A stretch of DNA of 8,505 nt from Thermoleophilia bacterium (GCA_025928435.1 JAICJM010000176.1:1-8505); one strand, 5' to 3'. Positions 1-6,281 are shown, counted from the first letter of the stretch. The notes: a model not told the origin generated them from the letters alone. Made by a program: numbers and translations.

Positions 1-75
1 ATCACGACCACGGCGACCGACGACGACGGCGCGCGCGAGCTCCTGCGCGCCCTGGGAATGCCGTTCGCGGGCTGA
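1..75 (+). CDS. rplE: 50S ribosomal protein L5, C-terminal fragment
   Basis: The window opens inside this gene. Frame 1 reads 24 residues to a TGA stop, [20 protein letters not shown] then PFAG. The pattern of a threonine-rich strand followed by a D/E-rich helix and a final LGMPF is the usual end of bacterial L5, which binds 5S rRNA in the large-subunit central protuberance. Its position directly before rpsN matches the standard spc order (rplN-rplX-rplE-rpsN-rpsH). Only the C-terminus is visible, so nothing can be said about its start or regulation. The identification rests on this short match plus the neighbouring gene order. Confidence 0.9.
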   Translation: MTTTATDDDGARELLRALGMPFAG

Positions 76-103
76 GCCCGCAGGAAGAAGGACGAGAACA
101 GGT

Positions 104-289
104 ATGGCGAAGACAGCTCTGAGGGTCAAGCAGTCGAGGGGTGCGAAGTTCCCCACGCGCTCGTATCACCGCTGCTCGCGCTGCGGGCGCTCGCGTGCGT
201 ACTTCCGCAAGTTCGGGGTGTGCCGCATCTGCCTGCGCGAGCTCGCCCACCAGGGCGTGATCCCCGGAATGACGAAGTCGAGCTGGTGA
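104..289 (+). CDS. rpsN: 30S ribosomal protein S14, zinc-binding type Z
   Basis: This 61-residue protein has the length of the short zinc-ribbon S14 (rpsN1/type Z), not the roughly 100-residue zinc-free form. Two CxxC knuckles are visible, Cys24/Cys27 and Cys40/Cys43, expected to hold one zinc. The C-terminal stretch ending in MTKSSW is characteristic of the family. S14 sits in the head of the small subunit next to S3 and S10 and helps late 30S assembly. The gene begins 28 nt after rplE; a purine-rich stretch with AAGGA at 88-92 is a plausible ribosome binding site. Many actinobacteria also carry a zinc-free S14 paralogue elsewhere, controlled by Zur; whether this genome has one cannot be seen here. 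Confidence 0.97.
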   Translation: MAKTALRVKQSRGAKFPTRSYHRCSRCGRSRAYFRKFGVCRICLRELAHQGVIPGMTKSSW

Positions 290-298
290 GGGGCGGTC

Positions 299-694
299 AT
301 GATCACTGATCCGATCGGCGACATGCTGACCCGCATCCGAAATGCCAACACGGCGCTGCACGAGACGGTGGCGATGCCCGTGTCGGGGATGAAGCGCGAG
401 ATCGCGCGCATCCTCAAGGAGGAGGGCTACATCGACGACTGGAGCGTCGCCAAGGGCGACACCCACGACACGCTCACGCTGACGCTGCGCTACGGCCCCA
501 GCCGTGAGCGCGTGATCTCCGGCCTGAAGCGGGTCTCCAAGCCCGGCCGGCGGGTGTACGCGAAGAAGGACCGGCCGCACCGCGTGCTGGGCGGCATGGG
601 CCTTGCCATCCTGTCGACGTCCCGCGGCGTCGTGACGGGACGCCAGGCCCAGGAGCAAGGCGTCGGTGGAGAGGTGCTGTGCTATGTGTGGTGA
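299..694 (+). CDS. rpsH: 30S ribosomal protein S8
   Basis: At 131 residues this has normal S8 length. The N-terminus ([13 protein letters not shown], from residue 4) and C-terminus ([20 protein letters not shown], then GEVLCYVW) are both classic S8. The C-terminal half carries the conserved Ser-Thr-Ser loop that contacts 16S rRNA helix 21. S8 is a primary binder of the central domain. In E. coli it also represses spc translation by binding near the rplE start; that site would lie upstream of this window. The gene starts 9 nt after rpsN, with a GAGGGG-type ribosome binding site overlapping the rpsN stop. The stretch [11 protein letters not shown] replaces the more common A-R-x-x-x-V/I-G-G-E form, a mild variation. 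Confidence 0.97.
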   Translation: MITDPIGDMLTRIRNANTALHETVAMPVSGMKREIARILKEEGYIDDWSVAKGDTHDTLTLTLRYGPSRERVISGLKRVSKPGRRVYAKKDRPHRVLGGMGLAILSTSRGVVTGRQAQEQGVGGEVLCYVW

Positions 695-697
695 GCG

Positions 698-1231
698 ATG
701 AGCCGAATCGGTCGCATGCCGATCCCCGTCCCCGACGGGGTCACGGTCGAGATCGCCCCCGGCCTCGTGTCGGTGAAGGGCCCCCGGGGCGAGCTCTCGG
801 AGCGGATCTCGCCCCAGATGACCGTTGCGCAGGAGGACGGCCAGATCGTCGTGACGCGGCCGACCGACCGCAACGACCATCGCGCCCTGCACGGGCTCAC
901 CCGGTCGCTGGTCGCCAACATGGTCACCGGCGTGACGGCGGGCTTCACGAAGCGGCTGGAGATCCAGGGCGTCGGCTACCGCGCGGCCCTGCGCGGCTCC
1001 GACCTCGAGATGCAGCTCGGCTTCAGCCATCCCGTCACGGTGAAGGCGCCGCAGGGGATCACGTTCGAGGTGCCGCAGCCGACCCAGATCGTCGTCAGCG
1101 GCTCGAGCAAGCAGCAGGTCGGCGAGGTCGCGGCCCAGATCCGCAAGTGGCGCCCGCCGGAGCCCTACAAGGGCAAGGGTGTCCGCTATGCCGGCGAGCA
1201 TGTCATCCGCAAGGTCGGAAAGCGAGCGTAG
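698..1231 (+). CDS. rplF: 50S ribosomal protein L6
   Basis: This 177-residue protein has usual L6 length and starts [12 protein letters not shown], a standard L6 N-terminus. It should fold as two tandem L6 domains, about residues 8-80 and 88-165. The family signature [11 protein letters not shown] lies at 154-164, close to the rRNA-binding C-terminus. L6 binds 23S rRNA near the sarcin-ricin loop and the L7/L12 stalk base. Only 3 nt separate the rpsH stop from this ATG, so translation is probably coupled. A Met-rich overlapping reading in another frame (679-1365) is a shadow with no family features. Confidence 0.97.
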   Translation: MSRIGRMPIPVPDGVTVEIAPGLVSVKGPRGELSERISPQMTVAQEDGQIVVTRPTDRNDHRALHGLTRSLVANMVTGVTAGFTKRLEIQGVGYRAALRGSDLEMQLGFSHPVTVKAPQGITFEVPQPTQIVVSGSSKQQVGEVAAQIRKWRPPEPYKGKGVRYAGEHVIRKVGKRA

Positions 1232-1235
1232 ACCG

Positions 1236-1589
1236 ATGGCCGTCAAGACCAAGCAGCAGGCCCGCCTGCACCGCCACCGGCGCGTGCGCTCGAAGGTGGT
1301 CGGCACCGCCGAGCGGCCCCGCCTGGCCGTGTACCGCTCGAACCGCGGCATCGCCGCCCAGGTGATCGACGACGCGGCGGGCCGCACGCTCGCGGCCGCC
1401 TCGAGCCAGGACAAGTCGCTTGCGAAGACCAAGCGGGCCGAGAGCCCGGCCGCGGTCGGCAAGCTCGTCGCCGAGCGGGCCAGGGACGCGGGCGTGGCCA
1501 CGGTCGTGTTCGACCGCGGCGGCTACCTTTATCACGGGCGGGTCAAGGCGCTCGCCGACGCCGCCCGCCAAAACGGATTGGAGTTTTGA
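1236..1589 (+). CDS. rplR: 50S ribosomal protein L18
   Basis: From the ATG at 1236 the product is 117 residues, the usual L18 length. An in-frame upstream ATG at 1179 would add 19 residues that overlap the end of rplF and do not look like L18, so 1236 is preferred. A basic N-terminus (residues 4-25) is followed by [20 protein letters not shown], then [20 protein letters not shown] and the ending NGLEF, all typical. L18 escorts 5S rRNA into the central protuberance together with L5. The gene starts 4 nt after rplF. Unlike in most spc operons, rpsE does not follow at once: 149 nt of structured spacer come first. Confidence 0.97.
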   Translation: MAVKTKQQARLHRHRRVRSKVVGTAERPRLAVYRSNRGIAAQVIDDAAGRTLAAASSQDKSLAKTKRAESPAAVGKLVAERARDAGVATVVFDRGGYLYHGRVKALADAARQNGLEF

Positions 1590-1590
1590 C

Positions 1591-1615
1591 GTGGGGGAAC
1601 CCAGGGTTCCCCCAC
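1591..1615. repeat. Near-perfect 25-nt palindrome (hairpin 1)
   Basis: The 12-nt arm GTGGGGGAACCC is mirrored perfectly around a single central A. As RNA it would form an 11-bp stem with a 3-nt loop; as DNA it could also be a dimeric protein site. It begins 2 nt after the rplR stop codon and no T-tract follows, which argues against an intrinsic terminator. Confidence 0.85.
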
Positions 1616-1619
1616 GAGC

Positions 1620-1636
1620 CCCCTCCTTAAGAGGGG
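1620..1636. repeat. Hairpin 2 with an anti-Shine-Dalgarno-like segment
   Basis: Arms CCCCTC and GAGGGG form a 6-bp stem around the loop CTTAA. The segment CTCCTT at 1623-1628, spanning the 5' arm and the loop, is the exact complement of the rpsE ribosome binding site AAGGAG at 1720-1725. The two pairings would exclude each other. Confidence 0.65.
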
Positions 1637-1654
1637 TGCCCGATACGCCTGGTC

Positions 1655-1683
1655 GCTCCGACGAAACGCGGTTTCGCCGGAGC
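1655..1683. repeat. Hairpin 3, 12-bp arms with one mismatch
   Basis: GCTCCG pairs with CGGAGC, then an A/C mismatch, then CGAAAC pairs with GTTTCG around the loop GCG. This is a long, stable stem for a within-operon spacer and resembles the imperfect palindromes of dispersed intergenic repeats. Confidence 0.8.
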
Positions 1684-1697
1684 ACGAAGAAGTCCAC

Positions 1698-1715
1698 TCG
1701 GCGTCGCATCGCCGA
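1698..1715. repeat. Hairpin 4 next to the rpsE ribosome binding site
   Basis: TCGGCG and CGCCGA form a perfect 6-bp stem with the loop TCGCAT. It ends 4 nt before the rpsE ribosome binding site, close enough that folding could affect ribosome access. Confidence 0.55.
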
Positions 1716-1719
1716 TCGC

Positions 1720-1725
1720 AAGGAG
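1720..1725 (+). promoter_or_regulatory. Ribosome binding site of rpsE
   Basis: AAGGAG is a strong Shine-Dalgarno sequence, but 13 nt separate it from the ATG at 1739, longer than the usual 5-9 nt. No in-frame start lies closer. Its own ribosome binding site shows that rpsE translation can begin independently of rplR. Confidence 0.75.
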
Positions 1726-1738
1726 ACATAGTTCACCC

Positions 1739-2638
1739 ATGGCAGTAGCCCCAAGACCTGGATCGCGTAACCCCGCCGCCCGCGGGTCGGAGGTGGCCGG
1801 CCGCGACCTGCAGGAGCGGGTCGTGAAGATCAACCGCGTCGCCAAGGTCGTGAAGGGCGGACGCCGGTTCTCGTTCACGGCGCTCGTCGTCGTGGGCGAC
1901 GAGGTCGACCACGTCGGCGTCGGCTACGGCAAGGCGAACGAGGTGCCGTCGGCGATCGCCAAGGCGGTCGAGGACGCGAAGAAGAACCTCTTCCAGATCC
2001 CCAAGTACAAGAACACGATCACGCACCAGGTGACGGGCCGCTACGGCGCCGGCCGGGTGTTCCTGAAGCCCGCCTCCGAGGGTACCGGCGTCATCGCCGG
2101 CGCCGGCGTGCGGGCCGTGCTCGAGCTGGGCGGGGTGCGCGACATCCTGGCCAAGTCGCTCGGCACCGCGAATCCGATCAACCTGCTGATGGCGACGGTG
2201 CAGGGCCTGAAGGCGCTGAAGCGGCCCGAGGACGTGGCCAAGCTGCGCGGCCTGGAGATCCGCGACGTGATCAGGCCGCATTCCGAGGTCGTCGCCGAGG
2301 CGAAGGCCGAGGCCGACGCGGCCGCGGCGGTCGCCGAGGCGGAGGCGCCCCCGGCGCCGCCCGAGCCGGCCAAGCCGAAGGCCGCCCCGAAGCCGAAGGC
2401 GGCGGCCAAGCCCAAGGCCGCGCCCAAGTCGAAGGCCGAGCCCAAGGCGGAGCCGACGAAGGACGACGCCGCGGCAGACACGGCTCCGGCCGAGCCCGAG
2501 GCCGCCGAGGCGGAGGCCGCTCCGGCGGAGGCCGAGGAGAAGCCCAAGCCGAAGCGGGCGCCGCGCAAGCGGGCCCCCAAGGCCGACGCCGACAAGGTGG
2601 CCGACGCGGAGAAGCCCGAGAGCGGTGAGGGCGCCTGA
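1739..2638 (+). CDS. rpsE: 30S ribosomal protein S5 with long C-terminal tail
   Basis: Residues 20-183 are an ordinary S5: the N-terminal double-stranded-RNA-binding-like domain (about 24-88, with the signature [19 protein letters not shown]) and the C-terminal domain (about 97-178, with [21 protein letters not shown]). S5 sits at the mRNA entry side of the 30S and influences decoding accuracy. The protein is 299 residues, against about 165-200 in most bacteria. The extra length is a tail from about residue 186 made almost only of Ala, Pro, Glu, Lys and Asp, including a Lys-Pro-Lys-Ala-Ala-Pro repeat (212-235) and a basic patch [12 protein letters not shown] (270-281). The tail keeps the host codon style and frame, so it appears translated. 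It should be disordered and face outward. The ATG at 1739 has AAGGAG upstream. Confidence 0.96.
   Translation: MAVAPRPGSRNPAARGSEVAGRDLQERVVKINRVAKVVKGGRRFSFTALVVVGDEVDHVGVGYGKANEVPSAIAKAVEDAKKNLFQIPKYKNTITHQVTGRYGAGRVFLKPASEGTGVIAGAGVRAVLELGGVRDILAKSLGTANPINLLMATVQGLKALKRPEDVAKLRGLEIRDVIRPHSEVVAEAKAEADAAAAVAEAEAPPAPPEPAKPKAAPKPKAAAKPKAAPKSKAEPKAEPTKDDAAADTAPAEPEAAEAEAAPAEAEEKPKPKRAPRKRAPKADADKVADAEKPESGEGA
2372..2443 (+). repeat. Four tandem 18-bp units coding for KPKAAP-type hexapeptides
   Basis: Inside the rpsE tail, four units lie end to end at 2372, 2390, 2408 and 2426, coding [18 protein letters not shown] and KSKAEP. A partial fifth (KAEP) follows. Units differ mainly by synonymous or single changes, which points to expansion followed by drift under protein-level constraint. 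Such Lys-Pro-Ala repeats resemble the tails of histone H1-like bacterial proteins. Confidence 0.85.
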
Positions 2639-2823
2639 TGGCAAAGCTGCGGATCACGCAGGTGCGCGGCACGGCCCGCATCCGGCCCGAGCACCGCGGC
2701 ACGCTGCGGGCGCTCGGCCTGCGCCGCATCAACGCCCAGACGGAGCGCGAGGACTCGCCCGTGCTGCAGGGCATGCTGCGGCGCGTGAGCTCGCTCGTGA
2801 AGGTGGAGGAGATCGATGGCTGA
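2638..2823 (+). CDS. rpmD: 50S ribosomal protein L30
   Basis: The 61-residue product matches the short bacterial L30: the opening [20 protein letters not shown], the core TLRALGLRRIN, and a final hydrophobic strand. L30 is a small large-subunit protein near 5S rRNA and is absent in some bacterial lineages. Its ATG shares one base with the rpsE stop (TGATG), so it is almost certainly translated by re-initiating ribosomes that have just made the S5 tail. It overlaps rplO by 8 nt at its 3' end. Confidence 0.95.
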   Translation: MAKLRITQVRGTARIRPEHRGTLRALGLRRINAQTEREDSPVLQGMLRRVSSLVKVEEIDG

Positions 2824-3469
2824 CGAGACGACCGCCGCACCCGGCCTGCACGAGCTGCGCCCGGCCGAGGGCAGCCACCGCGACCGCAAGCGGGTCGGAC
2901 GGGGCGAGGGCTCGGGCAACGGCAAGACGTCCGGTCGCGGCCAGAAGGGCCAGAAGTCGCGCGCGGGCAGCCACCGCATGCGGGCCGGGTTCGAGGGCGG
3001 CCAGATGCCGCTCTACATGCGCCTGGGCAAGCTGCGCGGCCCCAACCACCGCAAGTCGATGCCGATGGGCCCGTTCCGCACGCACACCACGCCGGTGAAC
3101 GTGGGCGCCCTGGAGCGCTTCGACGCCGGCGTCGAGGTCACGCCCGACCTGCTGAAGGCGGCGGGCGTCGTCCGCACGCTGCGCCATCCCGTGAAGATCC
3201 TCGGCGACGGCGAGCTCTCGACCACGCTGACGGTGCACGCGCACGCGTTTTCGCGCAGCGCCGCCGCGGCGATCGAGTCCGCGGGCGGGAAGGCCGTGGT
3301 GATCGGCGGCCCGGCCGTGGCCGAGCCCGAGAAGCCCAGGCGGGCGGCGAAGCCCAAGGCCGCGCCCGCCGAGGAGCCGGCCGCCGAGGCCGAGGACGAG
3401 GCGCCCGAGGCGGACGCGCCAGCCGAGCCCGAGGCCGAGGCCGAGGCGGAGCCCGAGACCGAGGAGTAG
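2816..3469 (+). CDS. rplO: 50S ribosomal protein L15 with acidic C-terminal tail
   Basis: Residues 9-163 match L15: the LHELRPAEGS opening, then the Gly/Arg/Lys-rich KRVGRGEGSGNGKTSGRGQK segment (25-44) that threads into 23S rRNA, and a folded C-terminal domain ending GGKAVVIGG. The protein is 217 residues, against about 145-160 in typical members. The surplus is a tail from about residue 164, first Lys/Pro/Ala (KPKAAP at 179-184) and then strongly acidic, ending in Glu/Ala/Pro repeats. L15 is needed for late 50S assembly. The ATG at 2816 lies inside the rpmD 3' end (8-nt overlap), so translation is coupled. The tail shares a hexapeptide and an 18-nt identical block with the S5 tail. Confidence 0.96.
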   Translation: MADETTAAPGLHELRPAEGSHRDRKRVGRGEGSGNGKTSGRGQKGQKSRAGSHRMRAGFEGGQMPLYMRLGKLRGPNHRKSMPMGPFRTHTTPVNVGALERFDAGVEVTPDLLKAAGVVRTLRHPVKILGDGELSTTLTVHAHAFSRSAAAAIESAGGKAVVIGGPAVAEPEKPRRAAKPKAAPAEEPAAEAEDEAPEADAPAEPEAEAEAEPETEE

Positions 3470-3481
3470 GCGGAAGCCGAC

Positions 3482-4759
3482 ATGCTGCAGAACCTGATCA
3501 ACGCCTGGCGCACGCCGGATCTGCGCATGAAGCTGCTCTTCACGGCCGCGATGCTCGCCATCTACCGGCTGGGCTCGTTCGTGCCGGCGCCGGGCGTGAA
3601 CTCCGACGCGCTGTCGAGCGCGCTCTCGAACCAGGGCGGGATCTTCGGCCTGCTGTCCGTGTTCTCGGGCGGCGGCCTGGCCCGGCTGGGCGTGTTCGCG
3701 CTCGGCATCATGCCGTACATCACGGCGTCGATCATCCTGCAGGTCATGACGCCCGTCTTCCCCAGCCTCCAGGCCCTGCAGAAGGAGGGCGAGCTGGGGC
3801 AGCGCCGCATCACCCAGTACACGCGCTACCTGACGGTGGCGCTGGCCGGGCTGCAGGCGCTCGGGTACACGTACGCCTTCCACTCGAACTCGCTCGGCGT
3901 CACGACGTCCGGCAGCCTGATCAACTGGACGCTCGGGAACGTGATCCTGATCGTGATCACCCTGACCGCGGGCGCCACCCTGCTCATGTGGATCGGCGAG
4001 CTGATCACCCAGCGCGGCGTCGGCAACGGGATGTCCCTGCTGATCTTCGCGTCGATCCTGACGTCGGCCCCGGCCGGCATCTCCGCGTGGTGGAACGGCT
4101 CGACGTTCGAGAAGCTCTCGCTCCCGATCGTGGTCTTCGGCGTCATCGTCGCCGTCGTCTTCGTGCAGGAGGGGATCCGCAAGATCCCGATCCAGTACGC
4201 GAAGCGGATGGTGGGGCGGCGGATGACCACGGGCGGCTCGACCTACCTGCCGCTACGCGTGAACATGGCCGGCGTGATCCCGGTCATCTTCGCCGCCGCG
4301 ATCATGGCCTTCCCGCCGACGGTGGGGCAGGTCGTGCCGTGGAAGATCGCCCACGACCTGGCCCGGTTCCTGCAGCCGGGCGGCTGGCCGTTCCTGATCG
4401 GCGAGGCGACGCTGATCTTCGGCTTCACGTTCTTCTACGTGGCCGTGATCTTCAACTCGATCGAGCAGGCGGACAACCTGAAGAAGAACGGCGGGTTCGT
4501 CCCGGGCGTGCGCCCCGGCCGTCCCACCGCCCAGTATCTCGAGCGGGTGCTGGTGCGGCTGACCGTGGCGGGCGGCCTCTTCCTCGCCCTCGTCGCGGTC
4601 CTGCCGTCGCTCTTCATCAAGTACGGCGGGTTCTCGCAGGCGACCGCGCGGGCGCTGGGCGGCACGTCGGTGCTGATCGTCGTGGGCGTGGCCATCGACA
4701 CGATGCGGCAGATCGAGTCGCAGCTCTCGATGCGCGCCTACAAGGGCTTCCTCAAGTAG
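3482..4759 (+). CDS. secY: Protein translocase channel subunit SecY
   Basis: At 425 residues this is a standard SecY, the pore of the SecYEG channel in the cell membrane through which unfolded exported proteins pass and from which membrane proteins are inserted. About ten hydrophobic segments are visible (near 16-34, 72-90, 113-133, 152-172, 183-203, 213-230, 262-280, 306-327, 359-378 and 391-408). The plug region precedes the signature LGIMPYITASIILQVM (74-89). Basic cytoplasmic loops (233-249, with KRMVGRRMTTGG, and 334-355) should contact SecA and the ribosome. The C-terminus MRQIESQLSMRAYKGFLK is typical. The start lies 12 nt after rplO; ribosome binding is modest (GGCGGAAG). Confidence 0.97.
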   Translation: MLQNLINAWRTPDLRMKLLFTAAMLAIYRLGSFVPAPGVNSDALSSALSNQGGIFGLLSVFSGGGLARLGVFALGIMPYITASIILQVMTPVFPSLQALQKEGELGQRRITQYTRYLTVALAGLQALGYTYAFHSNSLGVTTSGSLINWTLGNVILIVITLTAGATLLMWIGELITQRGVGNGMSLLIFASILTSAPAGISAWWNGSTFEKLSLPIVVFGVIVAVVFVQEGIRKIPIQYAKRMVGRRMTTGGSTYLPLRVNMAGVIPVIFAAAIMAFPPTVGQVVPWKIAHDLARFLQPGGWPFLIGEATLIFGFTFFYVAVIFNSIEQADNLKKNGGFVPGVRPGRPTAQYLERVLVRLTVAGGLFLALVAVLPSLFIKYGGFSQATARALGGTSVLIVVGVAIDTMRQIESQLSMRAYKGFLK

Positions 4760-4763
4760 CCAA

Positions 4764-5432
4764 ATGACACTCGACCTGATCCTGATGGGCCCTCCGGGCG
4801 CCGGCAAGGGTACCCAGGCCGGGCGGATCGCCGCCGAGCGCGGCCTGGCCCACATCGCCACCGGCGACATGCTGCGCGCGGCCGTCCGCGACGGCACGCC
4901 GCTCGGGCTCGAGGCCAAGGCGGTCATGGCCCGCGGCGACCTCGTCTCCGACGACCTGATCATCGCGATGTTCAAGGAGCGCCTGGGCGCCGACGACACG
5001 AGCACGGGCGTGCTCCTCGACGGCTTCCCCCGCACGCAGGCCCAGGCCGGCGCGCTGGACGACATGCTGCTCGGGCTCCACCGCCACATCGCCGCCGTGA
5101 TCGTGTTCGACATCGACGAGGAGACCGTGGTGCGGCGCCTGTCCGGGCGGCGCATGTGCCGCGCCTCGGACCACGTCTACCACGTCGACTCGAACCCGCC
5201 CGCGGTCGACAACGTCTGCGACATCGACGGCTCGGAGCTGTACCAGCGCGACGACGACCAGCCGGACGTCATCCGCACCCGGTTCCGCAAGCAGTGGGTC
5301 GAGGCGGCGGCGCCCGTGATCGAGTACTACCGCGGCCGCGGGCTCGTCTCGAACCTCGACGCCGCGCAGTCGCGCGAGCAGGTGTCGGCAGAGGTCGACC
5401 GGCTGCTCGACGGGCTCGGGCCGCCGGCGTGA
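4764..5432 (+). CDS. adk: Adenylate kinase, long-LID form
   Basis: This 222-residue enzyme catalyses ATP + AMP = 2 ADP in the cytosol. The P-loop GPPGAGKGTQ lies at 9-18, the AMP-binding segment ATGDMLR at 32-38, and DGFPRT at 86-91. A full LID insert (about 128-165) marks the long form, unlike the short form known in Mycobacterium. The four LID positions that hold zinc or a hydrogen-bond network are Cys132, Ser135, Cys152 and Asp155, spaced 3-17-3. This is neither the full Cys-Cys-Cys-Cys/Asp zinc set nor the His-Ser-Asp-Thr set of E. coli. ATG at 4764 is 4 nt after the secY stop with no clear ribosome binding site, suggesting coupling. The gene overlaps map by 4 nt. Confidence 0.97.
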   Translation: MTLDLILMGPPGAGKGTQAGRIAAERGLAHIATGDMLRAAVRDGTPLGLEAKAVMARGDLVSDDLIIAMFKERLGADDTSTGVLLDGFPRTQAQAGALDDMLLGLHRHIAAVIVFDIDEETVVRRLSGRRMCRASDHVYHVDSNPPAVDNVCDIDGSELYQRDDDQPDVIRTRFRKQWVEAAAPVIEYYRGRGLVSNLDAAQSREQVSAEVDRLLDGLGPPA

Positions 5433-6202
5433 TCGTCCGCAAGACCGACGCCGAGGTCGAGACCATGGCCCGCGCGGGCAGCGTCGTCGCCGCCACGCTC
5501 GACCTGGTCGAGGAGCAGGCCGGGCCCGGCGTGACCCTGGCCGAGCTCGACCGCATCGCCGAGGAGTTCATCGGGTCGCGCGGCGGCACCCCGACGTTCA
5601 AGGGCTACCGCGGCTACCCGGGGTCGATCTGCGCGTCGCCGAACGCGATGGTCGTGCACGGCATCCCCGGCCCCTACGCGCTCGCCCCCGGCGACCTGCT
5701 CTCGATCGACGTCGGCGTGACCCTGGACGGCTATGTGGCCGACTCGGCCATCACGTTCACGATCGGGGAGCCCTCCCCGCAGGCGGCCGACCTGATCTCG
5801 GCCTGCTACGAGGGGCTCGAGGCCGCCATCGCCCAGTGCCACGCCGGCAACCGGCTCGGCGACGTGTCGCATGCGGTGCAGACCGCCGTCGAGGCGCGCG
5901 GGTTCGGCGTCGTCCGCAGCCTGGTGGGGCACGGCGTCGGCCGCAACATGCACGAGGACCCGCAGATCCCCAACTACGGCCCTCCCGGGCGCGGCCCCAG
6001 GCTGGCGCCGGGGATGGTGCTCGCGATCGAGCCGATGATCACGGCCGGGTCGTACGACGTCGAGGGCGGCGACGACGGCTGGGCCGTCTACACCCGCGAC
6101 GGCAGCCTGGCCGCGCACTGCGAGCACACGGTCGCCATCACGGACAACGGGCCGCGCGTGCTCACGCGCCGCGAGCCGCGTCAGGAGGCACCCGGCCGGT
6201 GA
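5429..6202 (+). CDS. map: Methionine aminopeptidase, type I
   Basis: This enzyme removes the initiator methionine from new proteins after deformylation. The GTG at 5429, overlapping the adk stop as GTGA, gives 257 residues and the N-terminus (M)[16 protein letters not shown], which matches the family; longer readings upstream lie in another frame of adk and are not real protein. All five metal ligands are present: Asp94, Asp105, His168, Glu201 and Glu232. The substrate-positioning His77 (in AMVVHGIP) and His175 are also present. There is no N-terminal zinc-finger or SH3-binding extension, so this is the plain type Ia form. Its place after adk is standard. The downstream neighbour should be infA, but it is not there. 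Confidence 0.96.
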   Translation: MIVRKTDAEVETMARAGSVVAATLDLVEEQAGPGVTLAELDRIAEEFIGSRGGTPTFKGYRGYPGSICASPNAMVVHGIPGPYALAPGDLLSIDVGVTLDGYVADSAITFTIGEPSPQAADLISACYEGLEAAIAQCHAGNRLGDVSHAVQTAVEARGFGVVRSLVGHGVGRNMHEDPQIPNYGPPGRGPRLAPGMVLAIEPMITAGSYDVEGGDDGWAVYTRDGSLAAHCEHTVAITDNGPRVLTRREPRQEAPGR

Positions 6203-6208
6203 TACACT
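6200..6208 (+). promoter_or_regulatory. Possible extended -10 promoter element for the alpha operon
   Basis: TGATACACT, straddling the map stop codon, fits TGn-TAnnnT, an extended -10 element of the kind used by housekeeping sigma factors of high-GC actinobacteria. No good -35 box is visible 16-18 nt upstream (around 6179-6185, GTCAGG-like). If used, transcription would begin near 6215 and give rpmJ a leader of about 65 nt. This is inferred from sequence alone. Confidence 0.4.
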
Positions 6209-6281
6209 TCTTCGTCGCTCAGGGCAACGGCTGTCCCCTGCCTGCTCAAAGCGCCCGTTTCGCCCCTCTGGAGGTTTCCCG

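Larger units (their letters stand above)
1590..1738 (+). promoter_or_regulatory. Structured spacer between rplR and rpsE with four consecutive hairpins
   Basis: This 149-nt stretch has no credible gene on either strand. It holds four inverted repeats in series: 1591-1615, 1620-1636, 1655-1683 and 1698-1715, the last ending just before the rpsE ribosome binding site at 1720-1725. None is followed by a T-run, so they are not classical terminators. In the cell it would be a leader or processing region inside the operon mRNA, or the landing site of a mobile palindromic element. The usual rplR-rpsE junction is only a few bases, so an insertion is possible. Function is inferred from structure only. 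Confidence 0.6.

Noticed and set aside
1179..1235. An upstream ATG start for rplR adding 19 residues
   Set aside because: The added residues overlap the conserved end of rplF and do not resemble the L18 N-terminus; the ATG at 1236 gives the normal length.
2..1501. A 499-residue open frame on the minus strand opposite rpsN to rplR
   Set aside because: It mirrors the third-position GC bias of four certain ribosomal protein genes. The translation is low in family features and rich in His, Arg, Asp and Leu, typical of an antisense shadow in GC-rich DNA.
1591..1683. Intrinsic transcription terminator between rplR and rpsE
   Set aside because: The stems are strong, but none is followed by a run of T, and essential genes of the same operon continue downstream. 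Complete termination is unlikely.
1733..2979. Long minus-strand frames opposite rpsE and rplO with Gly/Leu/Arg or Ser/Ala repeats
   Set aside because: The repeats are the reverse reading of the Lys-Pro-Ala-Glu tail of S5. No domain or ribosome binding site supports them.
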